Assembly: GCF_947488185.1 (NCBI RefSeq)
Contig: NZ_CANKYM010000002.1
Span: 682,001-746,000 of the forward strand
Origin: an uncultured Roseobacter sp.
GTDB taxonomy: Bacteria; Pseudomonadota; Alphaproteobacteria; Rhodobacterales; Rhodobacteraceae
Direction: 5' to 3'
Length of the DNA stretch: 64,000 nucleotides
The translations under genes and the position numbers were made by a program. Shown here piece after piece: positions 51,481 to 62,967 of the stretch. Position 1 is the first letter of the stretch, and each line of letters starts with the position of its first letter. Below the pieces are notes generated by a model. It was not told the origin of the DNA. It searched no databases and was given only the letters and a program-made list of their open reading frames with translations.

Positions 51481-52628
51481 GCGAGACAGCTTTCAGCTTC
51501 CTCACGGCCGGTCGGATCGAGTTTGGCCGGGGCGTGTCGGATCAGGCGGGACAACTTGCGCTGGGATTTGGCACGCGGGTTCTGGTGGTACGCGGCCGGT
51601 CCGTTCCTTTCGTGAATGACCTGCGGGGTGCGCTCTGGCGGCTCGGCGCGAACGTCGAAGAGGTGTTCAGGGCGGGCGAGCCAACGCTGGAGGCGTTGCA
51701 GACCGGTCTGGACGTTGGGCGCACCCTTCAGGCAGATGTTATTCTGGCCGTTGGAGGCGGCGCGGTGATCGATCTTGGCAAGGCGATTGCGGCCCTGTTG
51801 CCGGGGAGCGGCGCGGTGATGGATCATCTGGAAGGGGTCGGGGGCGCCCAGCCCCTGACCTGTGCGCCCCTGCCCATGATCGCCATCCCTACGACCTCTG
51901 GCACCGGCGCCGAAGTGACCAAGAACGCGGTGATCACCGTGCTGGAGGCGGGGCGCAAAGTCAGTTTGCGGGACCCGCGCATGGTGCCCGATGTGGCGCT
52001 GATTGATCCCGCGCTCACCGATCACACGCCGCGCGCGCAAACACTGGCGTCCGGGCTTGATGCGCTGACGCAGGTGATCGAACCCTATGTCTCGCACCGC
52101 GCCAATCCGCTGACAGATGCGCTCTGCCGTGCGGCCATTCCCAAAGGCGCCCGGGCGCTGGCGCGACTGGCCGCGGCGGAAGACCCGCAGGCGCGCGATG
52201 ACATGGCTTTCGTCAGCCTTGCCGGCGGGCTGGCGCTGGCCAATGCGGGGCTTGGGGCTGTTCACGGTCTGGCCGGTGTTCTGGGCGGACGGCTGGGCGC
52301 GCCGCACGGGTTGATTTGCGGACGGCTGCTGGGGCCGGTGATGGCCGCCAATGCTGCGAGCCTTCGGGCCGCTGGCGGAGCGTCAGAGCGGTTTCAGGAG
52401 GTCGCAGGCTGGGTGGGGCAAGGCTTTGATCAGGACCCGAACGGCATATTCGAACGGCTGCCTGATCTGCTGGATGACTGGCAGGTTCAGAGACTGTCGC
52501 ACTGGCTGACACCGGAGATTGATCTGATGCAGATTGCTGAGGAAGCGGCCGGGGCGTCTTCGATGAAAGCTAACCCTTGTGTCCTGCTTGCATCCGATTT
52601 GGTCGGAATCATGCAGCAGGCGATGTGA
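51477..52628 (+). CDS. Iron-containing alcohol dehydrogenase-family protein with altered metal site
   Basis: 383 residues. Cofactor loop [12 protein letters not shown] (92-102) and [13 protein letters not shown] are typical, as is [11 protein letters not shown] at the C-terminus. Of the usual metal ligands Asp195, His199, His263 and His277, the second is Gln199 (DALTQVIE); the others remain (AVHGLAG, APHGLI). Glycerol dehydrogenase-type enzymes use only Asp-His-His, so the change need not kill activity. TTG start at 51477 overlaps the glpK stop (TTGA). It may act on glycerol-derived carbonyls, hydroxyacids or maleylacetate; the substrate is unknown. Confidence 0.78.
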   Translation: MSETAFSFLTAGRIEFGRGVSDQAGQLALGFGTRVLVVRGRSVPFVNDLRGALWRLGANVEEVFRAGEPTLEALQTGLDVGRTLQADVILAVGGGAVIDLGKAIAALLPGSGAVMDHLEGVGGAQPLTCAPLPMIAIPTTSGTGAEVTKNAVITVLEAGRKVSLRDPRMVPDVALIDPALTDHTPRAQTLASGLDALTQVIEPYVSHRANPLTDALCRAAIPKGARALARLAAAEDPQARDDMAFVSLAGGLALANAGLGAVHGLAGVLGGRLGAPHGLICGRLLGPVMAANAASLRAAGGASERFQEVAGWVGQGFDQDPNGIFERLPDLLDDWQVQRLSHWLTPEIDLMQIAEEAAGASSMKANPCVLLASDLVGIMQQAM

Positions 52629-52843
52629 AACTGTTTGTCGCCGCCCGGTTGGGGCGGTCTGTCAGGTGATTGCAGCCCAAGGGACACTGGCGAACCCAGC
52701 CGTTCGAGGGATTCAGATGACCAGATCAGGGATGGGACTCCGGGACAATAGTGGACAGGCTTGAGATTTGAAGACTTGCAACCAACGTGGAACGTGGCTT
52801 TTGATGCCTGCAGAGCAGAACTGCTTTGAGAAGAAAGGACAGC

Positions 52844-53482
52844 ATGAGCCTGAGACTAGACAGTGTGGACGCTCTGGCGGAACAGGTGCTGGCCACGCCG
52901 CGTGCATCGAACCGGCGGTTGGTCGCGCTTGCCGGCGCGCCGGGCAGTGGTAAGTCTACGCTGGCCGAAAAGCTGGCGCAGGTGCTGACGACACGAGGGG
53001 CGAAGGCGCAGGTTGTGCCAATGGACGGGTTTCACCTGGACAACCGTATCCTGACTGCGCTGGATCTGCTGGACCGCAAGGGCGCGCCGGAGACCTTCGA
53101 TGCGACCGGTTTTGCCCGGTTGATGCAGGCCCTGGGATCGGAAACGCCGGTGTACTACCCGCTTTTTGACCGAACCAGAGATATTGCCATCGCCGGGGCC
53201 GGGCAGCTGGAAGGCGACTGTGATACGGTGATTGTTGAAGGCAACTACCTGTTGCTGGATGCAGATCACTGGCGGTCTTTGTCGGCCTTCTGGGATCTGC
53301 GGGTCCGGCTGGATGTCGATTTGGCCACCCTGCGTCAGCGGCTGATTGATCGCTGGCTTGATGAAGGCCTGACAGAGCATGCCGCCATTGCCCGGGCCGA
53401 AGGAAATGACCTCAGAAACGCGCAGCTGATACAGTCACATTCCTTGCCCTGCGACGTGGTTTTCGACGCTTCGGGGTCATGA
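52844..53482 (+). CDS. P-loop kinase, FrcK/PanK-like
   Basis: 212 residues. Walker A GAPGSGKST (31-39), then PMDGFHLDN (catalytic Asp and substrate loop of pantothenate/uridine-kinase-like enzymes), YYPLFDRTRDIAI and VIVEGNYLLLD, with the lid RLIDRWLDEGLTEHAAIARAEGNDLRNAQLI. Same superfamily as the FrcK protein coded beside fructose ABC transporters in rhizobia; no transporter is present here. AAAGGAC precedes ATG. 206 bases then separate it from gap. Confidence 0.78.
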   Translation: MSLRLDSVDALAEQVLATPRASNRRLVALAGAPGSGKSTLAEKLAQVLTTRGAKAQVVPMDGFHLDNRILTALDLLDRKGAPETFDATGFARLMQALGSETPVYYPLFDRTRDIAIAGAGQLEGDCDTVIVEGNYLLLDADHWRSLSAFWDLRVRLDVDLATLRQRLIDRWLDEGLTEHAAIARAEGNDLRNAQLIQSHSLPCDVVFDASGS

Positions 53483-53623
53483 AAGTGAGATGGGTGCATC
53501 TTATGCTATGATGCAGCAGGGAACGGGGTCGCGGGCCTGGAGCCGCGCCGCATCCTTGCCTGTTCAGATGCCGCGACAAGCCGCGCTGAAATCGACCATT
53601 GATGTTTGCGTCAAAATGTGATC

Positions 53624-53635
53624 GTTAGCGCTAAC
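53624..53635. promoter_or_regulatory. LacI-type operator GTTAGCGCTAAC before gap
   Basis: Perfect 12-bp palindrome with central CG, 54 bases upstream of the gap start codon (53689). This is the form bound by LacI-family sugar regulators. No LacI gene is in the window, so the regulator must be elsewhere (or upstream/downstream of the window). Confidence 0.6.
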
Positions 53636-53688
53636 AAAGCCCAGTGCGCCGGATCGGCGCGACACAGAATGAATTCTGGAGGAAGAAG

Positions 53689-54696
53689 ATGTCTCACTCA
53701 GTTGCAATTAACGGTTTCGGTCGCATCGGTCGTGGTGTGCTGCGGGCCCTTATGGAGAACCAGATTTCGGATGTCGAAGTGACTGCTATTAACGATCTGT
53801 CGACCCCGGAGACACTGGCACATCTTCTGAAATACGACAGCGTGCATGGTCGCTTTAAGGCCGACGTAGAGGTCAAGGGCGATGCGCTGGTTGTCAATGG
53901 CAAGAGCATTCAGGTCACCGCCATTCGCAACCCGGCGGAACTGCCTTGGGACGGTGTCGATGTGGCGATGGAATGCACGGGGCTTTTCACTGCTCGCGAA
54001 AAGGCGGCGCAGCATCTGGAAAACGGATCACGCCGCGTGCTGATTTCGGCGCCGGGCGCGGGTGCGGATCGCACCGTTGTCTACGGTGTGAACCACAAGG
54101 ACATGACCAAGGACGACATCGTCATTTCCAACGCCTCCTGCACCACGAACTGCCTGGCCCCGGTGGCCTATGTGCTGGACAAAGCCTTTGGTATCAAGAC
54201 CGGCTACATGACCACGATCCACGCCTATACCGGCGACCAACCTTCCCATGACGCGCCGCACAAGGATCTCTATCGCGGGCGAGCAGCTGCGGTGTCGATG
54301 GTGCCGACCTCTACCGGGGCGGCCAAGGCGATTTCGCTGGTGCTGCCGCATCTTGAGGGACGCCTTGAAGGCTCTGCCATCCGTGTGCCGACACCGAATG
54401 TTTCGTTGGTCGATCTGGCCTTCATGCCCGAAAAGCCTGCGACCAAGGAGGCCATCAACGCGGCGATGAAAGAGGCCGCCGAGGGCGAGCTGAAAGGGGT
54501 TCTGGCCTACGAGACGGATTCGACCGTCTCCATCGACTACAACCACGACCCGCATTCCTCCAGCTTTGCCGCGCCGCAGACCAGCGTGACGCAGGACGGT
54601 CTGGTGCGTGTTGTCAGCTGGTATGACAATGAATGGGGCTTTGCCAACCGGATGATCGACACGGGTCGCAGGCTGGCGGAACTCTCCAAAACCTGA
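53689..54696 (+). CDS. gap: Glyceraldehyde-3-phosphate dehydrogenase
   Basis: 335 residues. NAD-binding start VAINGFGRIGRG, catalytic Cys151 in SNASCTTNCLAP, the phosphate/His motif TTIHAYTGDQPSHD and the C-terminal SWYDNEWGFANRM. ATG 53689 follows GGAGGAAG. It leads an Entner-Doudoroff/fructose operon behind the LacI-type palindrome, consistent with control by hexose or gluconate derivatives rather than glycolysis. Confidence 0.95.
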   Translation: MSHSVAINGFGRIGRGVLRALMENQISDVEVTAINDLSTPETLAHLLKYDSVHGRFKADVEVKGDALVVNGKSIQVTAIRNPAELPWDGVDVAMECTGLFTAREKAAQHLENGSRRVLISAPGAGADRTVVYGVNHKDMTKDDIVISNASCTTNCLAPVAYVLDKAFGIKTGYMTTIHAYTGDQPSHDAPHKDLYRGRAAAVSMVPTSTGAAKAISLVLPHLEGRLEGSAIRVPTPNVSLVDLAFMPEKPATKEAINAAMKEAAEGELKGVLAYETDSTVSIDYNHDPHSSSFAAPQTSVTQDGLVRVVSWYDNEWGFANRMIDTGRRLAELSKT

Positions 54697-54735
54697 CGTG
54701 CTGTCTGACCCGTCCAGGGACCGGAAGGAACCGAG

Positions 54736-56541
54736 ATGACACTGAATGACACGATTGCCCGCGTCACTGACCGGATCATTGAGCGGAGCGAAGGACCGCG
54801 CGGAGATTATCTTGCGCGGATGAACGCGGCGCGCACAAAGGGACCGGCGCGCGGCCATCTCAGCTGCAGCGGTCAGGCGCATGCCTATGCCGGGGCGGGC
54901 CCGGATCAATCCGCGATGGTTACTGAGCAGGCCCCAAATCTGGCCATTGTGACCACCTATAACGACATGCTGTCCGCGCATCAGCCCTTTGAGCGCTTTC
55001 CGGAACTGATCCGCGAGGCGGCCCGCGCGGTGGGGGCCACGGCGCAGGTGGCGGGCGGCGTGCCGGCCATGTGTGACGGGGTGACCCAGGGCGAGCCGGG
55101 CATGGAGCTGAGCCTCTTTTCCCGCGATCTCATCGCCATGGCGACCGGCATTGCGATGACGCACAACACCTTTGACGCCGCGGTCTATCTGGGCGTTTGT
55201 GACAAGATCGTGCCTGGGCTGATCATTGCCGCGCAGACCTTTGGCCATATCCCGACGGTCTTCCTGCCCGCCGGGCCGATGACCTCTGGCCTGTCGAATG
55301 AGGAAAAGAGCCAGGTCCGTCAGAAATTTGCGGCGGGCGAGGTCGGGCGTGACGCGCTGATGCAGGCGGAAATGGCGGCCTATCACGGGCCGGGCACCTG
55401 CACCTTCTACGGCACGGCCAACACCAACCAGATGCTGATGGAATTCATGGGCATGCACCTGCCGGGGGCCAGCTTTGTCACCCCGAACACGGAAATGCGC
55501 GACGCGCTGACGCGGGCGGGGGCACAGCGGGCGCTGGCGCATTCCGATCTGGGCGATGATTATCTTCCGGTCTGCGATGTGCTGGATGAAAAGGCCTTTG
55601 TGAACGGTATCATCGGGCTCAATGCCACGGGCGGGTCGACCAACCTGCTGATCCATCTGGTGGCCATGGCGCGCGCGGGGGGGATCATCCTTGACTGGCA
55701 GGATTTCTCGGATCTGTCCGAGGTCACGCCGCTGCTGGCGCGGGTCTATCCAAACGGGTTGGCGGATGTGAACCATTTCCATGCCGCTGGCGGTCTGGGC
55801 TACATGATCCGCGAGCTTCTGGGCGCGGGGCTGCTGCATCCTGATACCAAAACCGTGGGTGGGGGTGGTCTTGAGGCCTATACGCAAGAACCGAAACTCA
55901 AAGGCGGCGACGTCGTCTGGGAAGAGGGCACGGCGCAGAGCCTCAACGAAAAGATTCTGCGTCCGGCAGCGGACCCTTTCCAGCCAACGGGCGGGCTGAA
56001 ACGTCTCAGCGGGTCGCTGGGCAATGCGGTCATGAAGGTTTCCGCTGTGAAACCCGAACATCAGATCGTCGAGGCTCCGGTGCGCGTCTTCAACGATCAG
56101 GAAGAGGTCAAGGCGGCCTGTAAAGCACGGGAGATCGAAGAGGACACGGTAGTCGTGGTGCGGTTTCAGGGCCCGAAGGCCAACGGCATGCCGGAACTGC
56201 ACAGTCTGACGCCGGTGTTGAAGAACCTGCAGGCACGCGGGATCAACGTGGCCCTGGTGACCGATGGGCGGATGTCCGGTGCCTCCGGGTCGGTGCCCTC
56301 GGCCATCCATGTCAGCCCCGAAGCGCTGGACGGCGGCGCCATTTCCAAGCTGCAGGACGGTGATATCCTGCGGGTCGATGCGGTGAAGGGCGATCTGGAG
56401 ATCGTCACCCCCGGCGTGCTTGACCGCGACCCTGTCAGGATCAATCTTGGCGCCAATGAATTTGGCCTCGGGCGCGAGCTTTTTGCCCAGTTCCGGCGGT
56501 CGGTCGGCACGGCGGACACCGGCGCCAGCGTGCTGTTTTAG
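54736..56541 (+). CDS. edd: 6-Phosphogluconate dehydratase
   Basis: 601 residues, IlvD/Edd family [4Fe-4S] dehydratase. Converts 6-phosphogluconate to 2-keto-3-deoxy-6-phosphogluconate. Motifs: NTYNDMLSAHQPF-like TTYNDMLSAHQPFERFP, CDGVTQGEPGMELS, FLPAGPMTSGL, GTCTFYGTANTNQML, GRMSGASGSVPSAIHVSPEA. GGAAGGAACCGAG precedes ATG. 40 bases after gap and 14 before eda; forms the first half of the Entner-Doudoroff pair. Confidence 0.95.
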   Translation: MTLNDTIARVTDRIIERSEGPRGDYLARMNAARTKGPARGHLSCSGQAHAYAGAGPDQSAMVTEQAPNLAIVTTYNDMLSAHQPFERFPELIREAARAVGATAQVAGGVPAMCDGVTQGEPGMELSLFSRDLIAMATGIAMTHNTFDAAVYLGVCDKIVPGLIIAAQTFGHIPTVFLPAGPMTSGLSNEEKSQVRQKFAAGEVGRDALMQAEMAAYHGPGTCTFYGTANTNQMLMEFMGMHLPGASFVTPNTEMRDALTRAGAQRALAHSDLGDDYLPVCDVLDEKAFVNGIIGLNATGGSTNLLIHLVAMARAGGIILDWQDFSDLSEVTPLLARVYPNGLADVNHFHAAGGLGYMIRELLGAGLLHPDTKTVGGGGLEAYTQEPKLKGGDVVWEEGTAQSLNEKILRPAADPFQPTGGLKRLSGSLGNAVMKVSAVKPEHQIVEAPVRVFNDQEEVKAACKAREIEEDTVVVVRFQGPKANGMPELHSLTPVLKNLQARGINVALVTDGRMSGASGSVPSAIHVSPEALDGGAISKLQDGDILRVDAVKGDLEIVTPGVLDRDPVRINLGANEFGLGRELFAQFRRSVGTADTGASVLF

Positions 56542-56555
56542 GAAAGGACGACTCC

Positions 56556-57197
56556 ATGACCCCGCAAGAGGCGAGCAAACGCGCCCGTGAAATCTGTGCG
56601 CTTGCGCCTATCGTGCCTGTGCTGGTGGTGCAGAACAAGGCCCACGCCCGGCCGCTGGCCGAGGCGCTGGTTGCGGGCGGGTTGCCCGCGCTGGAGGTGA
56701 CCCTGCGCACTCCGGCAGCGCTTGAGGTGATCGCGGAAATGGCGCAGGTGCCCGGTGGCGTTGTCGGTGCGGGCACCCTTGTCACACCGCAGGACGTCCG
56801 CGATGCCAAGGCGGCGGGCGCGACTTTCGGTGTGTCACCGGGGGCGACGGATGCGCTGCTGGAGGCCTGTGAGGCCGAAGACCTGCCACTGCTGGCCGGA
56901 GCCGCGACGGCTTCCGAGGCGATGCGTCTCTTTGAGCGCGGTTATGACATGCTCAAGTTCTTTCCGGCTGAGGCATCAGGCGGCGCGCCAGCCCTCAAGG
57001 CGATTGGTGCCCCCTTGCCGCAAATCGGGTTCTGCCCCACTGGCGGGGTCAGCCCGTCCAACGCGCAAAGCTATCTGTCGCTGCCCAATGTGATCTGCGC
57101 CGGGGGCAGCTGGGTTGCTCCAAGCGATCTGGTGATCCGTGGCGATTGGGCGGGGATCGAAGCCCTGGCGCGCGATGCGAGCAAGCTCGCGGCCTAA
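56556..57197 (+). CDS. eda: KDPG aldolase
   Basis: 213 residues, TIM barrel. Cleaves 2-keto-3-deoxy-6-phosphogluconate to pyruvate and glyceraldehyde 3-phosphate. Glu47 (PALEVTLRT) and Schiff-base Lys134 (DMLKFFPAE) are visible, plus GVVGAGTLV and CPTGGVSP. Second half of the Entner-Doudoroff pair; the glyceraldehyde 3-phosphate goes to the Gap protein. Confidence 0.94.
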   Translation: MTPQEASKRAREICALAPIVPVLVVQNKAHARPLAEALVAGGLPALEVTLRTPAALEVIAEMAQVPGGVVGAGTLVTPQDVRDAKAAGATFGVSPGATDALLEACEAEDLPLLAGAATASEAMRLFERGYDMLKFFPAEASGGAPALKAIGAPLPQIGFCPTGGVSPSNAQSYLSLPNVICAGGSWVAPSDLVIRGDWAGIEALARDASKLAA

Positions 57198-57217
57198 AGA
57201 GCGCAGAGGCGCGGCCA

Positions 57218-57234
57218 ACTGGCGGTGCGCCAGT
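57218..57234 (+). other. Intercistronic hairpin between eda and the fructokinase
   Basis: Perfect 7-bp arms ACTGGCG (57218-57224) and CGCCAGT (57228-57234) with a 3-base loop. No T-run follows, so probably a stability element. Confidence 0.35.
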
Positions 57235-57263
57235 GTAAGAAAAGACAATCGGGGAGCAGGAAG

Positions 57264-58190
57264 ATGATTTTATGTTGCGGCGAAGCGCTGATCGACATGA
57301 TCCCGATGGTCTCCACCGATGGGCAAACCAGCTTTACCCCCCACGCCGGTGGCGCCGTTTTCAACACGGCCATCGCGCTGGGGCGTCTGGGGCATGTCAC
57401 CGGTTTTGTCACCGGTCTCTCGCATGATCTCTTTGGTCAGCAACTGACGCAGGCGCTGGCAGAGAGCCACGTGGACTGCAGCCATGTGATCCGCTCCGAT
57501 CTGCCGACCACGCTGGCCTTTGTGCAGCTTACCGAGGGTCAGGCGCGCTATACCTTCTACGATGAGAACACCGCCGGGCGCAGCCTAACACCCGATCAGC
57601 TGCCGGACCTGCCGGAGGCGGTGACAGCGCTCTACTTTGGTGGCATCAGCCTGATCAGCGAACCCTGTGCGGAGTTCTACGCGGCGCTGGCCGAACGGGA
57701 AGCGGATCGCAGGGTGATCATGATCGACCCCAACATTCGCGCCGCCTTTGTGAAGGACGAGGCCCGATACCGCGCCCGGCTGGCGCGCATGATTGCCGTG
57801 GCCGATATCGTGAAAGTCTCGGACGAAGACCTTGAATGGATCATGCAGGACGGCGAGACCCTGACCGAAAAGGCACAACTGATTTGCGCCGCCGGACCGC
57901 ATGTCGTCATCGTGACGCGCGGTGCTGATGGGGCCTCGGCCATCTTTGCGGGTGGCGTCACCGTCGATGTTATGGCGCAGAGAGTGGCCATCGTCGATAC
58001 GGTCGGCGCAGGCGATACTTTCAACGCAGGCGTTCTGGCCAAACTGGCTGAAAGCGGGCTCCTGTCAAAACAATCGGTCACCCGCACCGGCCCACAAGAG
58101 ATAACAGAAGCCTTGGCGCAAGGCGCCGCCGTCGCCGCCGTGACCGTGTCCCGCGCCGGGGCCAATCCCCCCTGGGCCCACGAGCTTTGA
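57264..58190 (+). CDS. PfkB-family sugar kinase, probable fructokinase
   Basis: 308 residues. N-terminal GEALIDMIP, FNTAIALGRLG and a C-terminal PfkB signature with the catalytic Asp (DTVGAGDTFNAGVLAKL). Probable fructose to fructose 6-phosphate kinase, which would supply the Entner-Doudoroff route after isomerisation. ATG 57264 follows GGGGAGCAGGAAG; an upstream frame to 57225 adds basic residues. Substrate could also be another hexose. Confidence 0.86.
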   Translation: MILCCGEALIDMIPMVSTDGQTSFTPHAGGAVFNTAIALGRLGHVTGFVTGLSHDLFGQQLTQALAESHVDCSHVIRSDLPTTLAFVQLTEGQARYTFYDENTAGRSLTPDQLPDLPEAVTALYFGGISLISEPCAEFYAALAEREADRRVIMIDPNIRAAFVKDEARYRARLARMIAVADIVKVSDEDLEWIMQDGETLTEKAQLICAAGPHVVIVTRGADGASAIFAGGVTVDVMAQRVAIVDTVGAGDTFNAGVLAKLAESGLLSKQSVTRTGPQEITEALAQGAAVAAVTVSRAGANPPWAHEL

Positions 58191-58286
58191 GAAAATCGGT
58201 GTCGTCCTGCCCCTAAAACCGCTAGAAAAAGAAAACCCATTTCATCCGGCGCGTCGTGCGACTGGTGAGCCGTAAAAAGAGACCTG

Positions 58287-60710
<2,424 letters not shown>

Positions 60711-60722
60711 AAAGGAAATCGT

Positions 60723-62921
60723 TTGGCTCTGACACCGCAGGACGCAGAAGACATCGTTGCAGGCCGTCACGGGGATCCGTTTTCCGTCTTGGGACTGCAT
60801 CAGGTTGAGGGCAAATGGGTGGTGCGCGCCTTCGTACCCGGCGCACAGAGCATCGAAGCGATTGATCCGAAGACCGGGAGCAGGATCACCACGCTCCTGC
60901 CCGTAGACAGCGCGCAGGGGCTGTTTGAGGGCGCGGCCCCCCGGCGCAAGAACCGGTTCGCCTACCATCTCAGCGTGACGCGCGATGGTCACCAGTGGAT
61001 CGCCGATGACCCCTACCGGTTTGGACCGGTGATGGGGGAATGGGACGAATACCTCATTGGCGAAGGCACGCACCGACAGCTCTGGCATGTGCTGGGCGCG
61101 CATGTAAGGGACCATGAAGGCGTGGCCGGCACGCATTTTGCCGTCTGGGCGCCGAATGCCGCGCGGGTTTCGGTTGTGGGGGATTTCAACACCTGGGACG
61201 GGCGGCGGCACCTGCTGCGTCGCCGGGGCGCCACCGGGGTCTGGGAGATTTTCATCCCCGGCGTGGGCGAGGGGGCCGTCTACAAGTTCGAGGTGCTCGA
61301 CAGCAATCACCACCTGCTGCCGCAAAAGGCGGACCCGGTGGGCTTCGGCTCGGAACACCCGCCACGCACCGGCTCCGTCGTGCGCCAGATCAACGGGTAT
61401 AACTGGCCGGACGCGGGCTGGATGACGAAACGTGCCGCCAAGCAGCGCTTTGACCAGCCGATTTCTGTCTACGAGGTGCATCTGGGCTCCTGGCGGCGGG
61501 TGCCTGAGGACGGCAACCGTCCGCTCAGCTATCTGGAACATGCCGAGCAGCTGGTGTCCTACGTCAAGGATCTGGGCTTTACCCATATTGAACTGATGCC
61601 GATCTCGGAGTTTCCCTTTGACGGGTCCTGGGGCTACCAGCCGGTGGGCCTTTTTGCCCCTACGATCCGCCACGGCACCCCGGATGAGTTCCGCGCCCTG
61701 ATCTCGGCCTGCCACGCGGCAGAGATCGGTGTGATCCTCGATTGGGTGCCGGGGCATTTCCCGGAAGATGCGCATGGGCTGGCGAAATTCGACGGCACGG
61801 CGCTTTATGAACACGCCGATCCCAAGGAAGGGTTTCACCCCGACTGGAACACGATGGTGTTCAACTATGGGCGTGCCGAGGTCTCCAACTACCTGATCGC
61901 CAACGCGCTTTACTGGTTGCAGGAACATCACGTGGACGGGCTGCGGGTCGATGCCGTCGCCTCCATGCTCTACCGCGACTACAGCCGCAAGGAGGGCGAA
62001 TGGATCCCCAACAAGGACGGCGGGCGCGAGAACCTTGAAGCGATTGCCTTTCTGCAGAACATGAACACCACGACCTATGGCGAGGTCGAAGGCATCATGA
62101 CCGTGGCCGAGGAATCCACCGCCTTTCCGGGCGTGAGCGCGCCAACGGATGCAGGCGGCTTGGGCTTTGGCTTCAAGTGGAACATGGGCTGGATGAACGA
62201 CACGCTCAGCTATATGGCCGAGGACCCGGTGCATCGGAAGTTCCACCATTCCAAGATGACCTTTGGGCTGCACTACGCCTTTTCGGAGAATTTCATCCTG
62301 CCGCTCAGCCATGACGAGGTGGTGCATGGTAAAGGCTCGATGCTGGACAAGATGCCGGGCGAGGGCCCGGAGAAATTCGCCAATCTGCGGGCCTATTACG
62401 GGTTCATGTGGGGCCATCCGGGCAAGAAGCTGATCTTCATGGGCAGCGAGTTTGCGCAAGGGGCGGAATGGAACCACGACAGCAGCCTCGACTGGCACCT
62501 CCTGGATGTCGATCTGCACCGGGGCGTTCAGACACTGATACGCGATCTCAATGCGCTCTACCGCGCGCATCCGTCCCTTCACACGCTGGACGCAAAGCCC
62601 GAAGGCTTTGAGTGGATCGAGGAAAACAGCGGTGACGAATCCATCTTTGCCTGGGTGCGTCGTGGCACCGGCGACACAACCGCCATGCTGGTGGTGTCCA
62701 ACTTCACCCCGGTCACCCGGACAGAACGCCGCATCGGCGTGCCGGAACAAGGTCACTGGGTCGAGCGTTTGAACACGAATTCGGAATTCTACGGCGGTGA
62801 TGGCCGTGGCAATATGGGCGGTGTCCGGAGCGAAGAGATTGCTGCGTCGGGGAGGGCGCAGTCGATCCGGATCACGCTACCACCGCTGACGACCCTCTTC
62901 TTCGAAGTGGAGCGTGGCTGA
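60723..62921 (+). CDS. glgB: 1,4-alpha-glucan branching enzyme
   Basis: 732 residues, GH13 family. An N-terminal CBM48-like domain ([23 protein letters not shown], ~140-163) precedes the catalytic barrel: [23 protein letters not shown], nucleophile Asp in [15 protein letters not shown], acid/base Glu in [11 protein letters not shown] and [16 protein letters not shown] start at 60723 follows AAAGGAA; no ATG lies close. Makes alpha-1,6 branches in glycogen. Confidence 0.95.
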   Translation: MALTPQDAEDIVAGRHGDPFSVLGLHQVEGKWVVRAFVPGAQSIEAIDPKTGSRITTLLPVDSAQGLFEGAAPRRKNRFAYHLSVTRDGHQWIADDPYRFGPVMGEWDEYLIGEGTHRQLWHVLGAHVRDHEGVAGTHFAVWAPNAARVSVVGDFNTWDGRRHLLRRRGATGVWEIFIPGVGEGAVYKFEVLDSNHHLLPQKADPVGFGSEHPPRTGSVVRQINGYNWPDAGWMTKRAAKQRFDQPISVYEVHLGSWRRVPEDGNRPLSYLEHAEQLVSYVKDLGFTHIELMPISEFPFDGSWGYQPVGLFAPTIRHGTPDEFRALISACHAAEIGVILDWVPGHFPEDAHGLAKFDGTALYEHADPKEGFHPDWNTMVFNYGRAEVSNYLIANALYWLQEHHVDGLRVDAVASMLYRDYSRKEGEWIPNKDGGRENLEAIAFLQNMNTTTYGEVEGIMTVAEESTAFPGVSAPTDAGGLGFGFKWNMGWMNDTLSYMAEDPVHRKFHHSKMTFGLHYAFSENFILPLSHDEVVHGKGSMLDKMPGEGPEKFANLRAYYGFMWGHPGKKLIFMGSEFAQGAEWNHDSSLDWHLLDVDLHRGVQTLIRDLNALYRAHPSLHTLDAKPEGFEWIEENSGDESIFAWVRRGTGDTTAMLVVSNFTPVTRTERRIGVPEQGHWVERLNTNSEFYGGDGRGNMGGVRSEEIAASGRAQSIRITLPPLTTLFFEVERG

Positions 62922-62940
62922 CGCCCCGGGAAAAGGGGCG
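62922..62940 (+). other. Intercistronic hairpin between glgB and glgC
   Basis: CGCCCC (62922-62927) and GGGGCG (62935-62940) with a 7-base loop, right after the glgB stop. Followed by CAAAAG, no T-run. Confidence 0.35.
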
Positions 62941-62967
62941 CAAAAGACAAAAATGGGAGGACAATCA

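Noticed and set aside
52641..52657. CCGCCC/GGGCGG hairpin after the iron-ADH gene as a terminator
   Set aside because: Only 6 bp and followed by TCTGTCAGG without a T-run; noted but not supported as a terminator.
54028..56310. A 760-codon minus-strand open frame across gap and edd
   Set aside because: It is antisense to two complete, motif-rich genes and its translation is an arginine/histidine/glutamine-rich shadow without any domain; typical of GC-rich DNA.
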